DNA of 64,000 nucleotides from Theobroma cacao (taxonomy: Eukaryota; Streptophyta; Magnoliopsida; Malvales; Malvaceae): positions 6,874,448 through 6,938,447 of the forward strand of contig NC_030856.1 of NCBI RefSeq assembly GCF_000208745.1, read 5' to 3'. The notes beneath the pieces were generated by a model, which was not told the origin of the DNA, searched no databases, and was given only the letters and a program-made list of their open reading frames with translations. This document shows positions 22,250 through 33,479 of this stretch, piece by piece. The translations under genes and the position numbers were made by a program. How positions within the stretch are numbered: the stretch's first letter is position 1; every line of letters starts with the position of its first letter.

Positions 22250-24648
22250 CACATATCTAAAGTCCAAAAAAGGGATTTTTAATTATAAAGCTTCGTACAA
22301 TATACCAATTTAATTTTTTTTAATATCTGTGACACACACTTACATAAATAGAAGTAATTCTTTTTATCTCATAAATCTGATCCTCCTCTCAGATCATGAT
22401 TGAAATAAGAAAATTTAAGTTAAAATTCTAAGTTTTAAGTTAGTATTCCTTCAAATACTAAAATAAATAACTATGATTAAGGGAATATGTGTAGAGATGT
22501 TAAAAATTTTATTCTGACTACCAAAACGAACATTGAAACAGATAGGACCATTAAGATATTTGCTCCACACAATAGCATACGAAAATCACTCTGTCAAGCT
22601 CCATTAATTCTAACAAAGACTTTTTCGGTGGCTGTAATTAATTAAGTCTTTTCAAACATTGACTTGGTAAGAGTACTTCCACCAGATCATGCAAGTCCAA
22701 CTTAGTACCTGTTTGATCTGGTTTTTTTTTAGTTTATTTATTTTTTAAAATAAGAAATCAGGCTAAATAAGATTTTTTAGAAGCTCTTAAAAAAATAGCT
22801 TTTTTAAAAAAATAAAATTAAAAAAAGTTCCAGAAATAAGCTTTCTCTTCTCTTCTTTTAAAAATATGTTATTTTTTTAGTAAATATCCCCCTCTCTCTC
22901 TCAATCAACCTCCCTCTGCAAATCACCATTCTCTAACACAAATCATGATTTTCCTCTCTTCTACCTCTTTACAAAGACAATCGGAAAAAAAGAAATAAAA
23001 AACAAAAGACTTAACAACAAAATAGCAAAATTTAGGCTTTTTTTGTTCCTTATAAAGATTAAGAGAAAAGAAGACTCAAAAAGTCAAAGCTGCATTCAGA
23101 TGCTATTCAAAGGTTATCTCTCTTCTTCACCAACAGATTTTAATATCAAATACATTGTTTCTTTTTTCCTCCTTTTTTTTGGAAAATTGAAGCATCATGG
23201 TCCGATTGCTTGCTAGATCAACAAAAATCTAATACTATTATTACTATATAAGTTTGAGAGTTGTTCCGTTTCTTTATGGATTTTTTTTATTTTAACATTT
23301 GAAATTGTATATAAAATCGAAACAAATTTGTTCAGCTTTAATTTGTTAAGTAATTGAAGATGGCATAAATATTCTTTATGATAATTTTAATCAAAATTAG
23401 AACTTATATAATTTATTTTACCAAACAGCTCACTAAATAGTTTTAGCTTAATTTTAAAAGCTATTACTTTTCATAAGAGCTTTGTAATAGCTTTTAAGCT
23501 AAAAAATGCTAAACCAAATTGGTTCTTATTGCAGTGACTCTATGACCTTTACTAGTTTTTCTTTTTCTTTTTTTTTCTTTTGTGGCTATAAATTAAGTCC
23601 TCTCAAACGATGACCTGGTAAGAATACTTCCATCCAATCATGCATGACGAACTCTATTGTCATTAAGGTTGATATTTTTCAAGCTACTAGTTTTTCTTGC
23701 AATGCGCTTTGTGATTCCCAATTATCTATTTATTATTAATCGAATGACAACTCTTCATTATTTTATTTCTTATCTGAAAATTTACATTTAACTTTTTAAA
23801 TAAAAAAATGTATGTATGTTTATTATTGAATCAAATACTTAGGGTCATTTAGTAACTGAAAAATAACATTTTGGGAGAAAAATTTTCAATGTACCAGAAT
23901 AATTTAATATTTTCTGATCTTTAGATAAACTGTCAAAAATATTTCTTTTTATTTGGATGATCTCATAAAAAATATTTTCCACATCACTGAAGGAGTTATT
24001 CAATGTTCAAATGATAAATAGGAGTTGATGGTGTCATTTGGTTTCCACTAATTTGAGATCAAAATTTAGAATAAAAATGAAAATAGGCAAAATCAATAAT
24101 GGTATTTTCCAAAATATTTAACCACACATTTGTAATAAAAGTAAGCTTTAATTTTCAAAAAATTTTCCATCTTATCACTTTTTACCTTAACACTATAAAA
24201 ATATTAAGATTTATCAATTATGTAAGACATCTAAAACTTATACTTATAAATTTGTATTCATTAAATGACGATCATTGAAATATTTTTTATTATGATTATT
24301 AATAAGATCTATTCAATTTATAAATAAAAATTTTAATTGCATTGAATGATTTCATTGAAAAAATATATATTTTTAAAATTTTAATAGTATTGAACAATTT
24401 AAATATTCATATTTTAAATTAAATATTTTTTAAGTTAAATATCTTCTACGCGTAAGGCATTTTAAGTGGTCAACAGGTATATTTCCTGTTGACCTGTAAA
24501 CAGGGGTTGACCTAAAAATTTTTCTGAGTGATGTCATAACTAAAATAGTAATAATTAATTTTTTTTCTTCAATCTAGGATCTGCCTAAAGAGTACTTAGA
24601 TTAAATTCAACAAAACTTTGCTTAGAAGATTGTTGAGTACCATTATTA
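22250..24648. other. Intergenic, 5' side of the receptor kinase
   Basis: No gene seen. Direct repeats of about 60 bp (around 22634-22690 and 23583-23645, sharing CTTGGTAAGA/CCTGGTAAGA and ACTTCCA) flank about 0.9 kb of T-rich and A-rich DNA. The inner part may be a degraded MITE, because its outer words ACCTGTTTGATCTGG and CCAAATTGGTTCT are roughly inverted, but no target duplication supports that. Confidence 0.4.
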
Positions 24649-24658
24649 GTAGAATTAT

Positions 24659-24807
24659 ATAATTTTTTTTTAAAAGATAATATAGATTCCATTAATAGCA
24701 TGCTTTACAAAAAGAAGCCAAAAATGGCAAGAGCTGCAAATCAAGCAGCATCAAGACAGACTATACAAGCTCAAAAACAACTCAGGTTGTAACGGCATCA
24801 AAAGGCT
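24659..24807 (-). mobile_element. Short retroposon (SINE or LINE end) with 10-bp target duplication
   Basis: Flanked by GTAGAATTAT at 24649-24658 and at 24808-24817. The element begins with an oligo-T tract, that is the poly(A) tail on the minus strand. Tail plus a target duplication of this length is the mark of target-primed reverse transcription. About 150 bp and noncoding. Confidence 0.75.
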
Positions 24808-24817
24808 GTAGAATTAT

Positions 24818-26894
24818 GTTGTTGTCCAGGACGTGAGTCATGTGAGATAATTTTTTTGTATTTTAAAATATCTTTTTATAACTTATTTATCTAAAAACTT
24901 GTTAAAAATTACTACTCATTAGCATAAATTAAAATATTAAAATTAAATAAAATATGATCTTACATGGCAAATTATCACGTTGAACAACTAACAATATAAC
25001 AATTTTCTATTCATTGATTAAAACTAAATATAAGTATCCACAAACCACATAAAGTTAAATACAAAAATCAAATAATCAATATCTACAAAATAAATCAAAA
25101 AAAGAAAGACTCAAAATTTCAAGAAATTATTTGACATGCAATACTATTTTTTATTAACTAGATTATAATTATGAACCCAAACTATCATATTAACCAAAAA
25201 ATATTTAGACATGAAGTATTTAAAAACTTAATTTGGGTTGAAAATTATTTACAATTGAAGCCTAAATGAATTGTTTTAAAAGAGTAAAAACCCAGACAAA
25301 GACTGAGAAAAGGAAGCATCACTGCAAGTCTCAAGAGTAGGACTTGAATTTTTTTTAGAGAGAGAGTAGTTTAGGTTGAATTTTTTAATAAAATCTTAAA
25401 TTATAGGAAATTTTTTTTTGTCTTTGCAAGTAATATTTAAATATTCATATATAAATTACTTTTTGACAAATCTACTTTTTGATAATATTTAAATATTATT
25501 AATATATAGATTTTTCAATTAAATCTACTTTTTGACCCTATACTCCTTACAAAATTGCAAAAAATTAGTAGATTCATAGTGTCAATAACTATATAAAACT
25601 CTAAATTAGTAATATAATAAGTAAATATTTTTTGTGATTGAGTGGTATCATGTGACACCACTTCGACGAACATAGACATGACACCACTTCCATGAACGTA
25701 GGTCCGCCCTTACTTATAAAATGTTCTACACTTGGAATAACTTTTTAGTCTTTTGAATAAGTTTAAGTCCTGAAAATATTTTTAAAAATTCTATCCTTAC
25801 TTGTAAAATGTTTTAAACATTTTTAGTTTTTTTATTAAACTTAAGTCTTGAATATGTTTTTTGAAAAATATTATACATCAAAACAAACAAGTCCTTAAAT
25901 ATATTTTTATTTTCTGTTTGAACAATAACTCTCTATTATCTTACATTTGTGTATGGGATTCAATTCCCACTTCCAATTTGATAAAATTGTGGGAAAAGTC
26001 ACAACTTTCAGCGTCTTTTGCAAATGTTAATATGGTCCAATGTCTAAGATATGGGAGTTAAGCATTAAAAAAAAAAAAGAAAAGACCCAAGATAAGGGCA
26101 TCCAATTGTCAATTGACGTGGCGAAAATTGATGACCACTCAATTAGTGCAAGATTCACGGAAAGATTATCACTTCTAGATGGAGGTCTTGGAAGCAATAC
26201 TTTTGGGTAAGCCTCGTTTTGTCAACAAAATCCAAATAAGTGCTTCTTTAGGGATCAAATCTTTGAGCAAAGTTTAAACATTTAAAGAAGTGAGTTAATT
26301 AAGTGTGGTAAGACAATACAATCCATTTCTGATATCTTAATTCTTTACATAAAAGAAACTTTAAAATTAATTCAATGCTTACTTTTCAATTTGGAAAAAC
26401 CGGAATAAGATACAGGATCAATACTGTAGAAATATTTGACTCATTTTTTTAATTAAAAGTTAGAAAAAAATAATCTTCTGAGTCAATTATTAATTGTCAT
26501 TTTAATGCTGAAATTAGAAAACCATTGAAGTTTTCTAACCCAAACAATACGCTATGATTACAGCTACATATGACCTGAAGGCAACATTTTTCCTGTGTTT
26601 TCAATTTGTAACTTAAAAAAAAGATTGTGGTTGACTTAAGACTTATATGATCACAATATTCTACCATCTAGCTCAAAAAGCAAGTTTAAGTGGCATTCTT
26701 GTCAATTCCATTATTTTCATTAAGACATTTCATAGCTAAAAATCAACCAAATACTGACAAAAGTAGAAAATGTAAACCATTTTAAAACAGCAAGAGACAA
26801 CTGTAGAGACATGAGATATATTTATCAACATATTTTATCTATCACAAAGCCACCTGCCACCTTGACTAATGTCTTTTTTGACAATTAACATGGA
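24818..26894. other. Intergenic, no gene seen
   Basis: AT-rich DNA without a supported gene. Part of it (26560-26760) is repeated at 27280-27440. Confidence 0.45.
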
Positions 26895-27445
26895 AAGATG
26901 GTAAGGGTAAAGATTGCTACATCACACTGAAGTTTTACTTGTTGACGTTCAATAACAATGTAGGCAATTTTCCATAAGAATTTGCTAGGTCCTCTCAATC
27001 TCTCTGATCTGGTTTTTCCGAAAACAGAATGTGTTGCTTGACACCACTTTTGAAGCTGCCTTTACAAATTATGATAGCAGACGGGAAAATTAGGACAACC
27101 GAGCCATAGGCAGCTCTAATACCATGTTTGTAGAAAGGAAAAGCATGAACCGTGTTGACTGTTTTCGTTCCTATTTGATGGCACATATTCAAATTCAATC
27201 CCTTTCACACAGTTTTTTTCTCTGATCCTTAGCTCACGCTACTCCCTTTTCTCAAAATTCTTAAGTTCTAACCCTAACAATGCGCTATAAGTGTAGCCGC
27301 ATATTGACAACTTGTAGTTTAGAAAGTTTATGGTTGACTTAAGTCTCATATAATAAACAAATTCTACCATCCAACCCAAATTTCAAGTTTACGTCGCAAT
27401 CTGATCCATTGTTTATAATAGCACATTTTGTGGTTAGAAATCAAC
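26560..27445. repeat. Direct repeat pair 26560-26760 / 27280-27440
   Basis: Both parts share GGTTGACTTAAG, TTCTACCATC and AAATCAACCA in the same order about 0.7 kb apart. They are diverged, so this duplication is old. Noncoding. Confidence 0.5.
26895..27065 (-). pseudogene. Decayed RAB3GAP2-like exon 3 relic
   Basis: Matches 740-930 and 30770-30960, sharing CACTGAA, TTTTACTTGTTGA, GTAGGCAAT and AACAGAATGTGTTGCTTGA. Through them it resembles exon 3 at 35630-35836. No open frame. Confidence 0.4.
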
Positions 27446-27449
27446 CAAT

Positions 27450-28680
27450 ATAAAGAAAAACTATGAGATGCATACAGCAAAAAGAATTGTTATGAGATAT
27501 TTATAAAAGAGCGATTTTGATTTTAAAGTTAATATAAATTGTGTGATAAAACATGACTTTCGTCATTTATATTTAAAATTTATGTTCCAAACATAGCATA
27601 ACTGAAAATTGAAATAAATTTAAAACTTTTAATAGAAAATTAGCAATTCTTTCTGAACTCTATTGAATTCTGCTCTGAATCTCTAGAAAAACAAGAGAAA
27701 TATCAATTCTTTTGGTTTGGAGAAGAGGAGATTGAGATACACAAGATGGACAAGAAGCAAATTGTCCAACTACAAACATATTAGAGCGACTCAGATACAT
27801 CACCAGAAGAAAACAATTAAAGACCATCAGAACAAGTACCAATCATAACATTCAATTGAATTCCTAATAAAACAGAGCAGGACACCACTACCATTCACGA
27901 AACAGAACACAACCATGAAAACCGTCAACTGAATTCCTAGATATACACAAAACAAACCCCAGTCGTATTGCCTATTTTTGTATCGATATACATATGTTAA
28001 TATCTAAAAGGGTAAACATATAATATTACGAATAAAACTAATTGTAGTATCAATTTTAAATAATATCTTTTACTGATCCCAACTTGGGATCAAAGTGGTA
28101 AATTAATAATTTGTTAAATTTATAAGATAATATAATTTTAAAAAAAACACATAGATCCCACTTGATATATAAATTAATAATCTCCTTATACAACAAAATT
28201 ATATATACATTTGACTCAATTAGGAGGTTTTTGTAAAATATGATTCCAATATTATTTGTTTCTTTTTGAAATTGATGTCTCCTTAGACCTCATCTTTAGC
28301 TTTTCTTAGTGCATTAAGAAGCTCTACTGTAGTATTCTCATATTGTAAGAGAAAATTGATATTGGATAATAAATGCTCTAAGATCTCTTGATCGTATTTG
28401 ATATTGTTGCTTAACTTACTTGCAAGTTAAATTTTTTTTACTCTTACTGTTGCAATTGCTTTTAGGTGCAATTTGAATTTTTTATGTTATATTCACACAA
28501 TACTTTATGCATTTCATCTGTCATTGTTGATTTCATTACACATTTGAGATGACAAACTATTGTGTTTAGTTTTACCATTTGTGATACTATATTTTTGTAG
28601 ATATAACATGTTAATTATTGATTTCATTTTTGTAATGGGATTACCTCTGCTTCATTTCAATAATATTGTATACTTTTAAA
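27450..28680. other. Intergenic, no gene seen
   Basis: AT-rich DNA with short chance frames only. No repeat partner or domain was recognised. Confidence 0.45.
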
Positions 28681-28687
28681 AAAAATC

Positions 28688-29180
28688 GTTATGTATGAAT
28701 AAATTAAAGCAAGAAATCCACTATAAGTCCAAACCCATAGAATGGAAAACTGCCAACTAGTAAAGCATGGTGAGATCAAGTCTTTGAGCAATGACTTAAT
28801 TTAGACTCTGTCGACCACTTCATTCGAAATTCCAGAAATAAGTCTTCGTTAACCACTTCATCCAAAATTCTCAAAAAATGCCAAATAGTATATTTCTAAT
28901 GCTTTGATACTGCATCAGATCATAAAATGGTCTTGACTTGGGCCTCCTTCCCACTGTAATTCTTCTCACAACTTTGTCAAAATGAGTAACTGCACCCGTC
29001 AAGCATGACATCCAAAGCCTCCTCTAATTGGGGTCAAATCTTTCTTAGTTATTACTCTAAGATGGATATAAGATCTGTAAGTTTACAACAAAAATTTCGA
29101 CTACTATAATTTGCAAGGCGTGCCAGTTGACCCAGTTTGATTCTACTCTAGACTTGACTACTATTTGAACCTAACAAACG
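28688..29180 (-). pseudogene. Decayed duplicate incl. RAB3GAP2-like exon 2 relic
   Basis: Third copy of the 78-1229 / 29981-31251 repeat, shortened internally. Positions 28880-29060 correspond to the exon 2 relic (CACCCGTCAAGCATGACATC followed by AAAGCCTCCTCTAA). It joins directly to receptor kinase promoter sequence at about 29185. Confidence 0.5.
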
Positions 29181-29186
29181 TGTAGG

Positions 29187-29500
29187 AACTTGTGGAAGGA
29201 AAACTTTTGAATTATATGTGGAAAATATGATGTTTCTTTTTCAGTATATTAGATAGAAATTGTCAAAATTGTGATAGGACCTATTTCCACTAGCACCCTT
29301 CCACACTGAAAGAAAATTTACCACTTGGCATATTGGAGAGAATTCTTAAAGAGCAATGTTACCATTTCTTATTCACTTTTATTGACATATCTAAAGGCCA
29401 AAAAAAAGTATTTTTATTTATAAAATTTATTACAATATCAATTTAATTTTTTATACATATAGTACACAATTACATAAGGAGAAGTAACTCCTATTTAAAA
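29187..29500 (-). promoter_or_regulatory. Orphan copy of the receptor kinase promoter and 5' leader
   Basis: GGAACTTGTG, ATGATGTTTCTTTTTCA, CTATTTCCAC, CATATCTAAA and AAGTAACTCC occur in the same order as in 22150-22365, upstream of the receptor kinase start. A stretch of about 95 bp (29291-29386) is extra. Where the coding sequence should begin, on the left, there is a RAB3GAP2-like relic instead. It is a promoter without its gene, left by duplication and deletion or recombination. Confidence 0.75.
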
Positions 29501-29980
29501 TCAAATATTGTGTAAAGATGGTTTGTATAAAAGGTGGGTTTTTCTGATCTGTTGTAAGCTTCCTTATAGGTGGCAACATTACTGATTTTAGGATATTATG
29601 CAATATAAAGGTATAATATCTTGAAATCAGGATTTTACATATTTCCTTCATTAATAAAACATTTCCATAATGTTTTTTTAAAAAATGTTGGCCCAAAAAA
29701 TAAAAGAATCCTAATTGACTGTTTGACTTAGTTTATACAAGTGATTTTCTACTGCAAAAGCAGAAACAATATGTTTGGTTGTCAAAATTTTAAAATTTCT
29801 GGTTTAAGTGGAAAGTTCATTTGGTGTTTTAGACAAAATTATGAATCATTTTTTTTTCATATTTTTGGTCAATCAAATTAAAACTTCTTCAAAAATATTA
29901 ATGTACAGTAACAAATATTTAATGAAATTTTTTATAATTTTGCCTTACTATTCAATAATTCATAAAACTAAGATATTAGG
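29501..29980. other. Intergenic, no gene seen
   Basis: AT-rich DNA between two duplicated blocks. Nothing recognised. Confidence 0.45.
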
Positions 29981-31251
29981 AAACAAATGCTCAAGTGTAA
30001 ATTTCTTTGAAATTTCTTTAATAATATACAAGTAGGTCATAAAGATCTCAAAATGGTTTTATGAAATAAAACATTGCATCTTTTTTTTTATGTATGATAT
30101 GAATTAAAGCAGGAAATCTAGTATAAGTCCAAAACCATAGAATGGAAAACTGCCAACTAGTCAAGCATTGTGAGCTCAAGTCTTTGAGCAATGACTTAAT
30201 TTAGACTTGTCGACCACTTCATCCAAAATTCTGAAATTCCAAAAGTAAGTCTTGGTCGACCAGTACTTCATCCAAAATTCCAAAAAGACAAAAGCAAGTC
30301 TTGGTCATCCACTTCATCCAAATTCTAGAAAACAAAAGAAAATCTTTGTCATCCAAATTCTTTTGACATTTATTTTAATTAAACATTATACACATCTAAC
30401 ATAATTCTTTTGAAAAAAAAAATTACAAGCTCTTTGCGTAGGTGTTTATATTTTACTGTCTGCCTGGACATACTCTTAGATTCCTTTCTTTAACATATTG
30501 ATTAATAATGGATATCAAGTTTATGATGACAATATTCCTTTTCATGTATATGAATAATATTCCTTTTACTAGTTCACTGCGAGAATTGAACTAAAAGGAG
30601 AATAATTAATTTGTTCTTTTGGCCCTTTGAGGAGAAAGAACTGAATAATACAAGTTCTTGATTTATTGCAAACCACGATTTGAGTCATGCAGCCAGTAAT
30701 TAACAACCACTAGTGAGGCCTAATCACATATTAAGCAAAATTAATAATCAATTGGTGGTATTAATTATGCCAGTGATCGCTACATCATCAACACTGAACT
30801 TTTACTTGTTGATGTTCCATAACAGTGTAGGCAATCTTCCATAAGAAATTCCTTGGTCCTCTCAATCTCTCTGATCTAGTTTCTCCCAAAAACAGATTGT
30901 GTTGCTTGAAATCATTGTTGAAGCTACTTTTACAAATTACAATAACATAGGGAAAATAAGTAGTAGATGTCAGAATAATTTGTTTTCATTAAAAAAAATA
31001 CCAAATAGTGTATTTCTAATGCTTTGATTCTGCATCAGATCATAAAATGGTCTTGACTTGGGTCTCCTTCCCACAATAATTCTTCTCACAACTTTGTCAA
31101 AATAAGCAAGTGCACCCGTCAAGCATGACATCAAAAGCCTCCTCTAAGGATATGTCTAATTGGGGTCAAATCTTTCTTAATTATTACTCTTAAATGGATG
31201 CCAGAATTTTACGTTTACAACAAAAATTTCGACCACTAATTTTCAAGACGT
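29981..31251. repeat. Long direct repeat, copy 2 (partner 78-1229)
   Basis: Homologous to the start of the window throughout, with about 100 extra bp near 30510-30610. Its right part (30750-31200) holds the RAB3GAP2-like exon 3 and exon 2 relics in the same order as copy 1. No open frame. Confidence 0.75.
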
Positions 31252-32819
31252 GCCAGTTGACTTATTAATTTACAATGATAATTTAACTTCAATGTAAGGC
31301 CGAACAATAAATAAATAAACGCAACAAATAGAATTTTAAATTATTTATTTGAATATAAGCCTAACAAAAAGGAAAAACAAACTATATTATCAATTGCAAT
31401 CAATTAAGATTAATTATGTGAGGATCAATTTGCTAATTTGATAAACTAATTAGAATTTAAAAGTGCAAATAATAAGAAATATATATACGTCATGCTATTT
31501 TACACTTCTATGTATCTACACATTGATTAATTGATAGTTAAAATACTATATATTTGAAGAACCGTGTTTTCATTTAATGCACTATTTATCAAATTCAAGA
31601 AGGAACAATATATTAGTTACAAATCTTTCCTATAAATATTACCTTAAAAATATATATTGGGAAAAAAAGAAACTTATTTGAAAATTGAGACACTAGCAGA
31701 GTGTTAGAGAAATGTCGATATCCAAAATAGCTACAAATATATTCTTTTAAAATTACTAAAAAAACTCACTTAGTGTGTATTATATATTCTAGAAAAAAAA
31801 TTATCTTCACTTTTGGTTTTATTTGAAGTCGTAAATTGAACCTACTCTTCGAATAGAATATATATGTACTTATTATTAAATTAAAAATTCGGGTATAAAA
31901 GATTTTTTATTCATGTGTTTGGACAGGTGATAATCACATGGGTCAACACTAACAAGGTAATATGTATCCTTATAAATGAATATGGATGGAAAATATCATA
32001 AACTAAAACCTACAGTTTAATGTACATGATTATCTAATGTAAAAAATAATACAATCCAAGTGAATTAAATGTATAGTGATTCTACCGGAATTAATGTGAA
32101 ATTATATAAAATCACATTTTCAAGATGCACCGAATTCAATGTTACTATCAAATCTTTGACTTGAAACAAGCACTGAAGTGGGTAAGTCTGTAAGATGAAT
32201 TTGCAAATTAGCTGTGGTTGAAAGATATGAAAAATGGATTACTAGATGCCTATATTTATACCATATTTTCAAGTCAAAGCTTTTTTAAGTATTTCTTATT
32301 GACAAAGAAGAAAAACAAGTTTTTAACGATCATATATCGAAAAGTCTAAGAGGTATTTTAGCGACTAAAATTTGAGATTTTATTTTGTAAAATTTCATGA
32401 TACACATATGAAAGGTTTATTAGTTGTGAATACATTTATCATCTTCTTTTACATGAGTAACTATTTGATCATGAATTATAAATCTTACATATAAATAAAT
32501 TCAGATACATAAGAAAACTAATGGACCAAAAAATTAATTTGCTAATTTTTTTTAGTTCTTTTATAATTATTAATATCTATTGTCACATGCATTGCAAGTG
32601 AATACTTGTTTTCAAATATATTTTTAAATTCTTACATATTAGATAAATCTTAATAATATTAATAGTAAAAAGATTTAAAATAATAACTTAAAAATATTAT
32701 AAATAAATATAATCATTTTCATTGATCAAAAAGTTGTTCTAACATTCGAACTTTATACATATTATAAGCATCTACCAAAAGGTGGTGGTTTTTGTATACC
32801 TTTTATCAAGTAATGAGAT
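31252..32819. other. Intergenic, no gene seen
   Basis: AT-rich DNA. The right end (32590-32760) is a copy of the AT-rich repeat described for 11500-11890. Nothing else recognised. Confidence 0.45.
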
Positions 32820-33049
32820 CATTTCAATGCCTTTCAATATATATATATGTATATTATAACCCTCTACCAGCCAACTAAAAATTCACTGAATGATCTACTC
32901 AAAATGCTGTCTTTCTGGATTGAAACTTTCATATTGTCTCCAATTACAAGAATTAAGCAATGTTATCTGCTCAAAGTAAAATCATTGCCTTGTATGTGTG
33001 TGTATACATGTACACATGGACATACAATCATGTCTATATGCATACATCT

Positions 33050-33073
33050 TACACACACACACACACACACACA
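33050..33073. repeat. (AC)n microsatellite
   Basis: About 12 AC units within duplicated block C. The paralogous positions at about 12030 and 58535 have only ACAC or ACACAC, so the expansion is specific to this copy. Confidence 0.9.
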
Positions 33074-33479
33074 ATTACATCCATTAGAACAAGGTTTGAC
33101 CTGAAGATCTCTACCTAATACTCCAGGAGTTCTCTTTTTCCTTTCCTTCGATTCCTTTTGATAGCCCCAAATAATTCACGAATGGCTCAAAAGGACAAAT
33201 ACTCTCCTGCCCTCAAACTGCTTCATCATGTTTAAATCCCAACAGTCACCAAGGAGAACTGCAAGCTCCTGAGCTAGTAGGACATCTATGTACCCTTTCA
33301 CCCGAATTTAAACAAAAGACAAACTCGCTCTGTTATATGAGACAGGGAGTATCATATACATTCCAACTAAAGCAAGACAGACTGTTTCATTTGTGCCGCT
33401 TCATGTCATTATATTTGCAGAAGAAAGAGGTCAAATCCAGCTTATGATGATTGCTTGCTCACCAACCTCCCGAAAATCT

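Noticed and set aside
22706..23530. Possible large MITE with inverted ends
   Set aside because: The ends match only loosely, no target duplication is seen and there is no empty site in the window. Flanking direct repeats suggest a tandem duplication instead.
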